DNA from: Pisaster brevispinus
Taxonomy: Eukaryota; Echinodermata; Asteroidea; Forcipulatida; Asteriidae
Direction of reading: 5' to 3'
Assembly (NCBI GenBank): GCA_023634235.1
Contig: JAMKCF010000004.1
Span: 20,554,027 to 20,618,026, forward strand
DNA: 64,000 nt
The translations under genes were made by a program, and so were the position numbers. The first letter of the stretch is position 1; each line of letters opens with the position of its first letter. Positions 10,855 through 25,260 of this stretch are shown here, in pieces. The notes below the pieces were generated by a model, which was not told the origin of the DNA, did no database searches, and saw only the letters and a program-made list of their open reading frames with translations.

Positions 10855-12936
10855 TCAATAATTTATTAAGATAATCATTTGGAATAGTCAAATAAACATA
10901 AGTGCCGGTGCGGGGCAAAGTAGAGGAATAACAACGACAGAGGAGTGGTTTTTTATTGCTAACCTGACGCTGACATCGGTAATTGAAATTCCCCTTCAAT
11001 GTAAAAGTCGCCATCAGTAATGAACGACCCTTTTCGAGACCACGGCTTGGGCTTGGGCTTGGGCTTAGGCTCCATGAGTTATTTAGAAAATGTATGCTTT
11101 CCTTACTGGGCTTCAAACAGGCAGACAGAGCCCAAGTCGGAGTCGAAACGAAAAACCTTGGTTTCGAAAACGCCTATGTCTAAAACGTTGATGAAATGCA
11201 AATACAAAAACAAGAACTTTAACTACAATTTATTTGTGCAGGCAGAAATGCTGTACGACTTCTATAATAATGTTTTGTTTTGATTTTGAATCTAAAATCC
11301 CAGCGTGGAATTTTAACTGATACCATTTATCTGTGACGTCATTGTTGTGAGAAATGCTTCCTAAATCAATCGCATAAAGAAAAGGATTTGTCATTTTGTT
11401 CTCATAACAACTTGCTTTCCAAAAAAATCATCATCCAAAACTAAGCAATTTTTGCCGACATTTGTCTTTCTCGTGCATTATAAGTATTTCGCCAACATAA
11501 TTGTTTCTGTCGTATAATCCAAACTCTGGATTTAGTTTAGTGTGGTTTTTCTCACAAGGTTCAACAACGGGTAAACTCATACGACGCTATAGATGCACAC
11601 AAAATTATCGTCTGTTTTTGTTTCCTACTGTACGAAGACTTTATTCAAATAGTCGATTCTTAGAAAACGAATTAAAACGGGTATAAAAAGACCCCCAAAT
11701 CAGAGGCTAAAACAGACTCCAAAAACAGAGGCTGAAACAGGCTCCAAAAACAGACCCCTGTAAATAAAGAGTAAATAAAAAACAAGGGTTTAAAAATACA
11801 CATCATTAAACTGTAATAAACAACTGAGCTAATTACAGTACACTCTAGTTCAAACGTCACTTTGTGAATAACCTTAACTGAGAATCAAAACAATCCATAA
11901 AACAGCCATTCTCACAGTCATCCTCACGTATACATGACAATTTACTAGCAAAACTTGGATGTGAAAGCTTTGTTCTTGTCCTTAGTACCGGAACTCACAC
12001 ATGGTTTATACAGTCAGTACATCATGCACAAGGCCAACATTAATACATTGTCCATGTGCTACAACCTTTCGAACTATGGTGCAGTGTGATAAAATCAACA
12101 TTAACAACATTTGAATCAGAAAAGGAAGTAACTTGATTCACCAAATCAAAATTAAAACAATTCCTCTCAAAATAGAGTTTAATTGTAAAGCACTTTAGAT
12201 TACAAGACAGGATAATGGACAATCAAATTAACACAAGAAGTTAGAAACTAACCTGTGAACACTTCCAGCAAATGTTACTCTTCTAACACTTCAACAGCTT
12301 GACCATAGTCAGGCTGATTTTCAAGCTATATAAGAATAAAACAGAATGACTCTCAGTATATGTTACATGAGACAACTTATACAATCAATTCCACATCAAT
12401 GAAACCTAACATTGTTTCTGCTAATAAACTAAGAAATTTTAAACAATCATAGTCACAATATCTTGAAAAAAGATTATACTAGATTACACTCCCATAACCA
12501 CAAGAAATACTATCAGGAGATAATTTACTTCAATAAAATATCATGTCAAAATAACTAACTGTTGAAACTACAACTTCAAAACTCACCCTGACATACGGCT
12601 GTGAGAGTTCTTCATTAATTCAGATGAAAATGTGCTCAGCTGAATTCGGAATGACCCCTGATCCTCTGTGCAACCCCTTACAAAGCCTTAACTTTTGTTG
12701 GTCACTGACACTAGACCAATCTCCGATTGGTTAATTTAAAGGTTCACTGTATATTTATACAGTGTAAGTTTGAATTTAGGTCTACTATTGGTCAGTTCAT
12801 TATTGTCTTTGACATCGGTCACCTATCCTGAGGTGGTGTACCCTAAGGTTTTGCTGACAAGGGAACTTCTCCTTGTACTCTACTCAAACTTCCAACTTGA
12901 CCCACAAAGTCACTGTAAAGGTCACAGCTCAGGCTG
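10855..12936. repeat. array unit 3 (2,082 bp)
   Basis: Carries 'agaaaaggaag' (about 12,118), shared with unit 1, and 'agacagga' (about 12,204). Confidence 0.95.
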
Positions 12937-15018
12937 TCAATAATTTATTAAGATAATCATTTGGAATAGTCAAATAAACATAAGTGCCGGTGCGGGGCAA
13001 AGTAGAGGAATAACAACGACAGAGGAGTGGTTTTTTATTGCTAACCTGACGCTGACATCGGTAATTGAAATTCCCCTTCAATGTAAAAGTCGCCATCAGT
13101 AATGAACGACCCTTTTCGAGACCACGGCTTGGGCTTGGGCTTGGGCTTAGGCTCCATGAGTTATTTAGAAAATGTATGCTTTCCTTACTGGGCTTCAAAC
13201 AGGCAGACAGAGCCCAAGTCGGAGTCGAAACGAAAAACCTTGGTTTCGAAAACGCCTATGTCGAAAACGTTGATGAAATGCAAATACAAAAACAAGAACT
13301 TTAACTACAATTTATTTGTGCAGGCAGAAATGCTGTACGACTTCTATAATAATGTTTTGTTTTGATTTTGAATCTAAAATCCCAGCGTGGAATTTTAACT
13401 GATACCATTTATCTGTGACGTCATTGTTGTGAGAAATGCTTCCTAAATCAATCGCATAAAGAAAAGGATTTGTCATTTTGTTCTCATAACAACTTGCTTT
13501 CCAAAAAAATCATCATCCAAAACTAAGCAATTTTTGCCGACATTTGTCTTTCTCGTGCATTATAAGTATTTCGCCAACATAATTGTTTCTGTCGTATAAT
13601 CCAAACTCTGGATTTAGTTTAGTGTGGTTTTTCTCACAAGGTTCAACAACGGGTAAACTCATACGACGCTATAGATGCACACAAAATTATCGTCTGTTTT
13701 TGTTTCCTACTGTACGAAGACTTTATTCAAATAGTCGATTCTTAGAAAACGAATTAAAACGGGTATAAAAAGACCCCCAAATCAGAGGCTAAAACAGACT
13801 CCAAAAACAGAGGCTGAAACAGGCTCCAAAAACAGACCCCTGTAAATAAAGAGTAAATAAAAAACAAGGGTTTAAAAATACACATCATTAAACTGTAATA
13901 AACAACTGAGCTAATTACAGTACACTCTAGTTCAAACGTCACTTTGTGAATAACCTTAACTGAGAATCAAAACAATCCATAAAACAGCCATTCTCACAGT
14001 CATCCTCACGTATACATGACAATTTACTAGCAAAACTTGGATGTGAAAGCTTTGTTCTTGTCCTTAGTACCGGAACTCACACATGGTTTATACAGTCAGT
14101 ACATCATGCACAAGGCCAACATTAATACATTGTCCATGTGCTACAACCTTTCGAACTATGGTGCAGTGTGATAAAATCAACATTAACAACATTTGAATCA
14201 GAAAATGAAGTAACTTGATTCACCAAATCAAAATTAAAACAATTCCTCTCAAAATAGAGTTTAATTGTAAAGCACTTTAGATTACAAGAAAGGATAATGG
14301 ACAATCAAATTAACACAAGAAGTTAGAAACTAACCTGTGAACACTTCCAGCAAATGTTACTCTTCTAACACTTCAACAGCTTGACCATAGTCAGGCTGAT
14401 TTTCAAGCTATATAAGAATAAAACAGAATGACTCTCAGTATATGTTACATGAGACAACTTATACAATCAATTCCACATCAATGAAACCTAACATTGTTTC
14501 TGCTAATAAACTAAGAAATTTTAAACAATCATAGTCACAATATCTTGAAAAAAGATTATACTAGATTACACTCCCATAACCACAAGAAATACTATCAGGA
14601 GATAATTTACTTCAATAAAATATCATGTCAAAATAACTAACTGTTGAAACTACAACTTCAAAACTCACCCTGACATACGGCTGTGAGAGTTCTTCATTAA
14701 TTCAGATGAAAATGTGCTCAGCTGAATTCGGAATGACCCCTGATCCTCTGTGCAACCCCTTACAAAGCCTTAACTTTTGTTGGTCACTGACACTAGACCA
14801 ATCTCCGATTGGTTAATTTAAAGGTTCACTGTATATTTATACAGTGTAAGTTTGAATTTAGGTCTACTATTGGTCAGTTCATTATTGTCTTTGACATCGG
14901 TCACCTATCCTGAGGTGGTGTACCCTAAGGTTTTGCTGACAAGGGAACTTCTCCTTGTACTCTACTCAAACTTCCAACTTGACCCACAAAGTCACTGTAA
15001 AGGTCACAGCTCAGGCTG
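12937..15018. repeat. array unit 4 (2,082 bp)
   Basis: Matches unit 2 at every variant I tracked: 'tatgtcgaaaacg' (about 13,258), 'agaaaatgaag' and 'agaaagga' (about 14,287). Confidence 0.95.
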
Positions 15019-17100
15019 TCAATAATTTATTAAGATAATCATTTGGAATAGTCAAATAAACATAAGTGCCGGTGCGGGGCAAAGTAGAGGAATAACAACG
15101 ACAGAGGAGTGGTATTTTATTGCTAACCTGACGCTGACATCGGTAATTGAAATTCCCCTTCAATGTAAAAGTCGCCATCAGTAATGAACGACCCTTTTCG
15201 AGACCACGGCTTGGGCTTGGGCTTGGGCTTAGGCTCCATGAGTTATTTAGAAAATGTATGCTTTCCTTACTGGGCTTCAAACAGGCAGACAGAGCCCAAG
15301 TCGGAGTCGAAACGAAAAACCTTGGTTTCGAAAACGCCTATGTCTAAAACGTTGATGAAATGCAAATACAAAAACAAGAACTTTAACTACAATTTATTTG
15401 TGCAGGCAGAAATGCTGTACGACTTCTATAATAATGTTTTGTTTTGATTTTGAATCTAAAATCCCAGCGTGGAATTTTAACTGATACCATTTATCTGTGA
15501 CGTCATTGTTGTGAGAAATGCTTCCTAAATCAATCGCATAAAGAAAAGGATTTGTCATTTTGTTCTCATAACAACTTGCTTTCCAAAAAAATCATCATCC
15601 AAAACTAAGCAATTTTTGCCGACATTTGTCTTTCTCGTGCATTATAAGTATTTCGCCAACATAATTGTTTCTGTCGTATAATCCAAACTCTGGATTTAGT
15701 TTAGTGTGGTTTTTCTCACAAGGTTCAACAACGGGTAAACTCATACGACGCTATAGATGCACACAAAATTATCGTCTGTTTTTGTTTCCTACTGTACGAA
15801 GACTTTATTCAAATAGTCGATTCTTAGAAAACGAATTAAAACGGGTATAAAAAGACCCCCAAATCAGAGGCTAAAACAGACTCCAAAAACAGAGGCTGAA
15901 ACAGGCTCCAAAAACAGACCCCTGTAAATAAAGAGTAAATAAAAAACAAGGGTTTAAAAATACACATCATTAAACTGTAATAAACAACTGAGCTAATTAC
16001 AGTACACTCTAGTTCAAACGTCACTTTGTGAATAACCTTAACTGAGAATCAAAACAATCCATAAAACAGCCATTCTCACAGTCATCCTCACGTATACAAG
16101 ACAATTTACTAGCAAAACTTGGATGTGAAAGCTTTGTTCTTGTCCTTAGTACCGGAACTCACACATGGTTTATACAGTCAGTACATCATGCACAAGGCCA
16201 ACATTAATACATTGTCCATGTGCTACAACCTTTCGAACTATGGTGCAGTGTGATAAAATCAACATTAACAACATTTGAATCAGAAAATGAAGTAACTTGA
16301 TTCACCAAATCAAAATTAAAACAATTCCTCTCAAAATAGAGTTTAATTGTAAAGCACTTTAGATTACAAGACAGGATAATGGACAATCAAATTAACACAA
16401 GAAGTTAGAAACTAACCTGTGAACACTTCCAGCAAATGTTACTCTTCTAACACTTCAACAGCTTGACCATAGTCAGGCTGATTTTCAAGCTATATAAGAA
16501 TAAAACAGAATGACTCTCAGTATATGTTACATGAGACAACTTATACAATCAATTCCACATCAATGAAACCTAACATTGTTTCTGCTAATAAACTAAGAAA
16601 TTTTAAACAATCATAGTCACAATATCTTGAAAAAAGATTATACTAGATTACACTCCCATAACCACAAGAAATACTATCAGGAGATAATTTACTTCAATAA
16701 AATATCATGTCAAAATAACTAACTGTTGAAACTACAACTTCAAAACTCACCCTGACATACGGCTGTGAGAGTTCTTCATTAATTCAGATGAAAATGTGCT
16801 CAGCTGAATTCGGAATGACCCCTGATCCTCTGTGCAACCCCTTACAAAGCCTTAACTTTTGTTGGTCACTGACACTAGACCAATCTCCGATTGGTTAATT
16901 TAAAGGTTCACTGTATATTTATACAGTGTAAGTTTGAATTTAGGTCTACTATTGGTCAGTTCATTATTGTCTTTGACATCGGTCACCTATCCTGAGATGG
17001 TGTACCCTAAGGTTTTGCTGACAAGGGAACTTCTCCTTGTACTCTACTCAAACTTCCAACTTGACCCACAAAGTCACTGTAAAGGTCACAGCTCAGGCTG
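15019..17100. repeat. array unit 5 (2,082 bp)
   Basis: Private changes are 'gtggtatttta' (about 15,111) and 'cctgagatgg' (about 16,990). It shares 'gtatacaagac' (about 16,092) only with unit 8, and carries 'agacagga'. Confidence 0.95.
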
Positions 17101-19182
17101 TCAATAATTTATTAAGATAATCATTTGGAATAGTCAAATAAACATAAGTGCCGGTGCGGGGCAAAGTAGAGGAATAACAACGACAGAGGAGTGGTTTTTT
17201 ATTGCTAACCTGACGCTGACATCGGTAATTGAAATTCCCCTTCAATGTAAAAGTCGCCATCAGTAATGAACGACCCTTTTCGAGACCACGGCTTGGGCTT
17301 GGGCTTGGGCTTAGGCTCCATGAGTTATTTAGAAAATGTATGCTTTCCTTACTGGGCTTCAAACAGGCAGACAGAGCCCAAGTCGGAGTCGAAACGAAAA
17401 ACCTTGGTTTCGAAAACGCCTATGTCTAAAACGTTGATGAAATGCAAATACAAAAACAAGAACTTTAACTACAATTTATTTGTGCAGGCAGAAATGCTGT
17501 ACGACTTCTATAATAATGTTTTGTTTTGATTTTGAATCTAAAATCCCAGCGTGGAATTTTAACTGATACCATTTATCTGTGACGTCATTGTTGTGAGAAA
17601 TGCTTCCTAAATCAATCGCATAAAGAAAAGGATTTGTCATTTTGTTCTCATAACAACTTGCTTTCCAAAAAAATCATCATCCAAAACTAAGAAATTTTTG
17701 CCGACATTTGTCTTTCTCGTGCATTATAAGTATTTCGCCAACATAATTGTTTCTGTCGTATAATCCAAACTCTGGATTTAGTTTAGTGTGGTTTTTGTCA
17801 CAAGGTTCAACAACGGGTAAACTCATACGACGCTATAGATGCACACAAAATTATCGTCTGTTTTTGTTTCCTACTGTACGAAGACTTTATTCAAATAGTC
17901 GATTCTTAGAAAACGAATTAAAACGGGTATAAAAAGACCCCCAAATCAGAGGCTAAAACAGACTCCAAAAACAGAGGCTGAAACAGGCTCCAAAAACAGA
18001 CCCCTGTAAATAAAGAGTAAATAAAAAACAAGGGTTTAAAAATACACATCATTAAACTGTAATAAACAACTGAGCTAATTACAGTACACTCTAGTTCAAA
18101 CGTCACTTTGTGAATAACCTTAACTGAGAATCAAAACAATCCATAAAACAGCCATTCTCACAGTCATCCTCACGTATACATGACAATTTACTAGCAAAAC
18201 TTGGATGTGAAAGCTTTGTTCTTGTCCTTAGTACCGGAACTCACACATGGTTTATACAGTCAGTACATCATGCACAAGGCCAACATTAATACATTGTCCA
18301 TGTGCTACAACCTTTCGAACTATGGTGCAGTGTGATAAAATCAACATTAACAACATTTGAATCAGAAAATGAAGTAACTTGATTCACCAAATCAAAATTA
18401 AAACAATTCCTCTCAAAATAGAGTTTAATTGTAAAGCACTTTAGATTACAAGAAAGGATAATGGACAATCAAATTAACACAAGAAGTTAGAAACTAACCT
18501 GTGAACACTTCCAGCAAATGTTACTCTTCTAACACTTCAACAGCTTGACCATAGTCAGGCTGATTTTCAAGCTATATAAGAATAAAACAGAATGACTCTC
18601 AGTATATGTTACATGAGACAACTTATACAATCAATTCCACATCAATGAAACCTAACATTGTTTCTGCTAATAAACTAAGAAATTTTAAACAATCATAGTC
18701 ACAATATCTTGAAAAAAGATTATACTAGATTACACTCCCATAACCACAAGAAATACTATCAGGAGATAATTTACTTCAATAAAATATCATGTCAAAATAA
18801 CTAACTGTTGAAACTACAACTTCAAAACTCACCCTGACATACGGCTGTGAGAGTTCTTCATTAATTCAGATGAAAATGTGCTCAGCTGAATTCGGAATGA
18901 CCCCTGATCCTCTGTGCAACCCCTTACAAAGCCTTAACTTTTGTTGGTCACTGACACTAGACCAATCTCCGATTGGTTAATTTAAAGGTTCACTGTATAT
19001 TTATACAGTGTAAGTTTGAATTTAGGTCTACTATTGGTCAGTTCATTATTGTCTTTGACATCGGTCACCTATCCTGAGGTGGTGTACCCTAAGGTTTTGC
19101 TGACAAGGGAACTTCTCCTTGTACTCTACTCAAACTTCCAACTTGACCCACAAAGTCACTGTAAAGGTCACAGCTCAGGCTG
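17101..19182. repeat. array unit 6 (2,082 bp)
   Basis: Private changes are 'aagaaatttttgcc' (about 17,689, others 'aagcaattt') and 'gtttttgtcac' (about 17,792, others 'ttttctcac'). It carries 'agaaagga' (about 18,451). Confidence 0.95.
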
Positions 19183-21263
19183 TCAATAATTTATTAAGAT
19201 AATCATTTGGAATAGTCAAATAAACATAAGTGCCGGTGCGGGGCAAAGTAGAGGAATAACAACGACAGAGGAGTGGTTTTTTATTGCTAACCTGACGCTG
19301 ACATCGGTAATTGAAATTCCCCTTCAATGTAAAAGTCGCCATCAGTAATGAACGACCCTTTTCGAGACCACGGCTTGGGCTTGGGCTTGGGCTTAGGCTC
19401 CATGAGTTATTTAGAAAATGTATGCTTTCCTTACTGGGCTTCAAACAGGCAGACAGAGCCCAAGTCGGAGTCGAAGCGAAAAACCTTGGTTTCGAAAACG
19501 CCTATGTCTAAAACGTTGATGAAATGCAAATACAAAAACAAGAACTTTAACTACAATTTATTTGTGCAGGCAGATGCTGTACGACTTCTATAATAATGTT
19601 TTGTTTTGATTTTGAATCTAAAATCCCAGCGTGGAATTTTAACTGATACCATTTATCTGTGACGTCATTGTTGTGAGAAATGCTTCCTAAATCAATCGCA
19701 TAAAGAAAAGGATTTGTCATTTTGTTCTCATAACAACTTGCTTTCCAAAAAAAATCATCATCCAAAACTAAGCAATTTTTGCCGACATTTGTCTTTCTCG
19801 TGCATTATAAGTATTTCGCCAACATAATTGTTTCTGTCGTATAATCCAAACTCTGGATTTAGTTTAGTGTGGTTTTTCTCACAAGGTTCAACAACGGGTA
19901 AACTCATACGACGCTATAGATGCACACAAAATTATCGTCTGTTTTTGTTTCCTACTGTACGAAGACTTTATTCAAATAGTCGATTCTTAGAAAACGAATT
20001 AAAACGGGTATAAAAAGACCCCCAAATCAGAGGCTAAAACAGACTCCAAAAACAGAGGCTGAAACAGGCTCCAAAAACAGACCCCTGTAAATAAAGAGTA
20101 AATAAAAAACAAGGGTTTAAAAATACACATCATTAAACTTTAATAAACAACTGAGCTAATTACAGTACACTCTAGTTCAAACGTCACTTTGTGAATAACC
20201 TTAACTGAGAATCAAAACAATCCATAAAACAGCCATTCTCACAGTCATCCTCACGTATACATGACAATTTACTAGCAAAACTTGGATGTGAAAGCTTTGT
20301 TCTTGTCCTTAGTACCGGAACTCACACATGGTTTATACAGTCAGTACATCATGCACAAGGCCAACATTAATACATTGTCCATGTGCTACAACCTTTCGAA
20401 CTATGGTGCAGTGTGATAAAATCAACATTAACAACATTTGAATCAGAAAATGAAGTAACTTGATTCACCAAATCAAAATTAAAACAATTCCTCTCAAAAT
20501 AGAGTTTAATTGTAAAGCACTTTAGATTACAAGACAGGATAATGGACAATCAAATTAACACAAGAAGTTAGAAACTAACCTGTGAACACTTCCAGCAAAT
20601 GTTACTCTTCTAACACTTCAACAGCTTGACCATAGTCAGGCTGATTTTCAAGCTATATAAGAATAAAACAGAATGACTCTCAGTATATGTTACATGAGAC
20701 AACTTATACAATCAATTCCACATCAATGAAACCTAACATTGTTTCTGCTAATAAACTAAGAAATTTTAAACAATCATAGTCACAATATCTTGAAAAAAGA
20801 TTATACTAGATTACACTCCCATAACCACAAGAAATACTATCAGGAGATAATTTACTTCAATAAAATATCATGTCAAAATAACTAACTGTTGAAACTACAA
20901 CTTCAAAACTCACCCTGACATACGGCTGTGAGAGTTCTTCATTAATTCAGATGAAAATGTGCTCAGCTGAATTCGGAATGACCCCTGATCCTCTGTGCAA
21001 CCCCTTACAAAGCCTTAACTTTTGTTGGTCACTGACACTAGACCAATCTCCGATTGGTTAATTTAAAGGTTCACTGTATATTTATACAGTGTAAGTTTGA
21101 ATTTAGGTCTACTATTGGTCAGTTCATTATTGTCTTTGACATCGGTCACCTATCCTGAGGTGGTGTACCCTAAGGTTTTGCTGACAAGGGAACTTCTCCT
21201 TGTACTCTACTCAAACTTCCAACTTGACCCACAAAGTCACTGTAAAGGTCACAGCTCAGGCTG
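19183..21263. repeat. array unit 7 (2,081 bp)
   Basis: Shares 'gtcgaagcg', the 'aa'-less 'gcagatgctg' and the eight-A run with unit 1 only. A private change is 'aaactttaataaac' (about 20,137). It carries 'agacagga'. Confidence 0.95.
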
Positions 21264-23341
21264 TCAATAATTTATTAAGATAATCATTTGGAATAGTCAA
21301 ATAAACATAAGTGCCGGTGCGGGGCAAAGTAGAGGAATAACAACGACAGAGGAGTGGTTTTTTATTGCTAACCTGACGCTGACATCGGTAATTGAAATTC
21401 CCCTTCAATGTAAAAGTCGCCATCAGTAATGAACGACCCTTTTCGAGACCACGGCTTGGGCTTGGGCTTGGGCTTAGGCTCCATGAGTTATTTAGAAAAT
21501 GTATGCTTTCCTTACTGGGCTTCAAACAGGCAGACAGAGCCCAAGTCGGAGTCGAAACGAAAAACCTTGGTTTCGAAAACGCCTATGTCTAAAACGTTGA
21601 TGAAATGCAAATACAAAAACAAGAACTTTAACTACAATTTATTTGTGCAGGCAGAAATGCTGTACGACTTCTATAATAATGTTTTGTTTTGATTTTGAAT
21701 CTAAAATCCCAGCGTGGAATTTTAACTGATACCATTTATCTGTGACGTCATTGTTGTGAGAAATGCTTCCTAAATCAATCGCATAAAGAAAAGGATTTGT
21801 CATTTTGTTCTCATAACAACTTGCTTTCCAAAAAAATCATCATCCAAAACTAAGCAATTTTTGCCGACATTTGTCTTTCTCGTGCATTATAAGTATTTCG
21901 CCAACATAATTGTTTCTGTCGTATAATCCAAACTCTGGATTTAGTTTAGTGTGGTTTTTCTCACAAGGTTCAACAACGGGTAAACTCATACGACGCTATA
22001 GATGCACACAAAATTATCGTCTGTTTTTGTTTCCTACTGTACGAAGACTTTATTCAAATAGTCGATTCTTAGAAAACGAATTAAAACGGGTATAAAAAGA
22101 CCCCCAAATCAGAGGCTAAAACAGACTCCAAAAACAGAGGCTGAAACAGGCTCCAAAAACAGACCCCTGTAAATAAAGAGTAAATAAAAAACAAGGGTTT
22201 AAAAATACACATCATTAAACTGTAATAAACAACTGAGCTAATTACAGTACACTCTAGTTCAAACGTCACTTTGTGAATAACCTTAACTGAGAATCAAAAC
22301 AATCCATAAAACAGCCATTCTCACAGTCATCCTCACGTATACAAGACAATTTACTAGCAAAACTTGGATGTGAAAGCTTTGTTCTTGTCCTTAGTACCGG
22401 AACTCACACATGGTTTATACAGTCAGTACATCATGCACAAGGCCAACATTAATACATTGTCCATGTGCTACAACCTTTCGAACTATGGTGCAGTGTGATA
22501 AAATCAACATTAACAACATTTGAATCAGAAAATGAAGTAACTTGATTCACCAAATCAAAATTAAAACAATTCCTCTCAAAATAGAGTTTAATTGTAAAGC
22601 ACTTTAGATTACAAGACAGGATAATGGACAATCAAATTAACACAAGAAGTTAGAAACTAACCTGTGAACACTTCCAGCAAATGTTACTCTTCTAACACTT
22701 CAACAGCTTGACCATAGTCAGGCTGATTTTCAAGCTATATAAGAATAAAACAGAATGACTCTCAGTATATGTTACATGAGACAACTTATACAATCAATTC
22801 CACATCAATGAAACCTAACATTGTTTCTGCTAATAAACTAAGAAATTTTAAACAATCATAGTCACAATATCTTGAAAAAAGATTATACTAGATTACACTC
22901 CCATAACCACAAGAAATACTATCAGGAGATAATTTACTTCAATAAAATATCATGTCAAAATAACTAACTGTTGAAACTACAACTTCAAAACTCACCCTGA
23001 CATACGGCTGTGAGAGTTCTTCATTAATTCAGATGAAAATGTGCTCAGCTGAATTCGGAATGACCCCTGATCCTCTGTGCAACCCCTTACAAAGCCTTAA
23101 CTTTTGTTGGTCACTGACACTAGACCAATCTCCGATTGGTTAATTTAAAGGTTCACTTATATTTATACAGTGTAAGTTTGAATTTAGGTCTACTATTGGT
23201 CAGTTCATTATTGTCTTTGACATCGGTCACCTATCCTGAGGTGGTGTACCCTAAGGTTTTGCTGACAAGGGAACTTCTCCTTGTACTCTACTCAAACTTC
23301 CAACTTGACCCACAAAGTCACTGTAAAGGTCACAGCTCAGG
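21264..23341. repeat. array unit 8, last copy (2,078 bp)
   Basis: Shares 'gtatacaagac' (about 22,338) with unit 5. It has lost 'gt' inside the TATA palindrome ('ttcacttatattta', about 23,153), so the palindrome of the other seven copies is broken here. It stops 4 bp short of the unit junction. Confidence 0.95.
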
Positions 23342-25260
23342 ACTATAGTTGTCATTAAGGGGCACTAAACTTTTCCAGATTGTCGTCAGATTATCACTCT
23401 ATATTACTATGATATTTATGTTATATCCTTGTGGGGAACTATGGACATATTCATCAACTTTGGTCAGCAGTTTTGCTAGCTCTTTTGGTGGGAACCTTTT
23501 GTGAGGAATTCGGGTGAGGTTCTGCAATGAGCTTTAAACCTAGAATACAATAATAAAAATAGACGGTTCTTATATAGCGCATATCACCGTGAGGTCCCTA
23601 TGCGCTTAGAAAAGAGAATGAAATAACTTGAAAAGGCAGAAAAGAATAAATTAACTGTGATAACATTGATTGAACAAATGTGTCTTAACCCGGGTTTTAA
23701 ATAGATCAGTAGTTTCAGCCAGCTTGACATTGTTGGGTAAACTGTTCCAAAGATGAACAGCAGCGTTCTGAAAAGAGCGAGAACCCTAGGATGTATGATG
23801 TGATAGCCGGGGCTGAGAGAAGATGTTTGTTCTTTGAGTAATTCTATAAAATATATTTTGGAGGTTGATTTCCATTTCCTGACATTTCGAAGCTTCCGGA
23901 CATTTTAAGGTAGGGTCAAACTTTGGTAATGACGGCCAAGAACATTGTGAAATTTGTATCCAAGAGCTTACTTAAGATGGTAAGCATCCTGCGAAATTAT
24001 TACGTCTGAAATGGCCCCGTTGGTGAGAAATCAATAAAAGTATGTCGACAAATCTCCAAGGATCACCCTCCTGCAACTTTTGAAGATTCAAATTTCTGCG
24101 GTGTCCGTCTATGACTGCTGCGGCTAGAGATGCAGTTGGTACCCGCTGGCTCCTTGCTAAATTTGGATGGGGATTCGACGTTTTTTATGAAAATACTGTG
24201 ACAGTTTTTGTTTTTGTTTTCTCATTTACAAGTAAACACTGTATTTTATTCATTGCCTTGAACAAGAAGTACTAAAACTGTAAAAGGTAAAGATTACTTT
24301 ATTCATGTCTTTGGACAGGAAGTTGTTGTTTTTGATTTACGTTTTTCAGAAATTTGATTAAATACAAATGAATAAATGTGACAATTATTTACCTTTCTAT
24401 AATCATTATACAACCTATGTTTTCTTGTCACCTATATACCGTTTAATTTAGGAAGAGGTAAAACGTTGATTTTTCATTAAACAACATCAATTATCTTTTT
24501 AGAAGTTTTTGAAACTTTGCTTGATTAGACAATTTTTCCAATTTGAGCAGAATGGATGAGCTGACACAATGGTGTAATCAGACATTTTCATGGGGTATCA
24601 AGAAACTTCTTGGGGGGGGGGGGCAAGACAAACCATTCATTTGTGCACTTTTTCGATTGCATTTGGGGGAAAGAGGGGCAAGGGTTCTGAATTGGGGGCA
24701 ATTCTGGTCACACCTCTGAGCTGAGATACTTTTACAGTCCTGGTGAAAACAATGAGATATATACCTAGAGCTAATATTGTAGTATTGGTAAATGAAAAAG
24801 TTCTCATTTGGTGGGTCAAGAGGGGAGCAAGGGTTCTGAAGCCCCACCCACCCCCACTGTTCACGCCTACATGCTGAAACCTCAATGACAAAAACTCTCT
24901 AACACATTGTAGTGTTGCTGTAATAAGACATCAACTTCCCGGCGAATGGACCGTGATTCACTGTTTTTAAAAACAGGTGCGAATGTAAGCAACATCATTA
25001 CACTCCGGATGTTGTGGCTAGCACAGGTTTTTAAATGTTTATTTTGGGCTGGTGTTGTAGGCAGAATGTTTTTATAGCCCTGATTTGTAACTCGGAAACG
25101 CGGAAATTACCACCACTGTGATATGCATTACGGTCTAAAACAATCACTGTACACACGCGATCCTTCAACTGGCTCAAATAAAAAGGTCTGACATTGTTTT
25201 CGAACATCAAAATTGCTTGTAACTTCAAGTTGGATCCACATCATCGGAAAGGCAAAATCC
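23342..25260. other. non-coding spacer after the array
   Basis: No gene is seen. It holds a repeat fragment (23,550-23,830), a run of 12 G (24,612-24,623) inside G-rich sequence up to 24,860 that repeats 'ggggcaagggttctga', and plain AT-rich DNA from 24,180 to 24,560. Confidence 0.55.
23550..23830 (+). mobile_element. dispersed repeat fragment with 'tatatagcgc' tail motif
   Basis: 'cttatatagcgcatatcaccg' (first 20 bases from about 23,569) and 'tatgcgctta' match the 3' tail of the SINE at 38.9 kb. The following 'gttccaaagatgaacagcagc...ctgaaaagagcgagaa' stretch resembles a repeat seen widely in marine invertebrate genomes; that part is from memory of the family, not a search. Confidence 0.5.

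Larger units (their letters stand above)
6692..23341. repeat. tandem array of eight 2,082-bp units
   Basis: Eight head-to-tail copies start at 6692, 8773, 10855, 12937, 15019, 17101, 19183 and 21264, and the last ends at 23341 inside 'cacagctcagg'. Unit lengths are 2081, 2082 (five times), 2081 and 2078 bp. Copies differ at roughly one to two dozen positions over 16.6 kb, so identity exceeds 99%. Each unit holds, in + order, candidate - strand exon A with AATAAA signals, a MITE-like hairpin, a 25-bp direct repeat pair, candidate exons C and B, and a palindromic TATA/CCAAT block. No rRNA, tRNA, snRNA or histone gene was recognised. It is either a young satellite or a locally amplified small gene. 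Confidence 0.97.

Noticed and set aside
6692..23341. The array as rDNA, histone, snRNA or 5S repeats
   Set aside because: No rRNA, 5S, U-snRNA or histone-like sequence is visible on either strand of the unit.
6692..23341. CRISPR-like array
   Set aside because: The unit is 2 kb, not a 25-40-bp repeat with unique spacers, and the window is eukaryotic.
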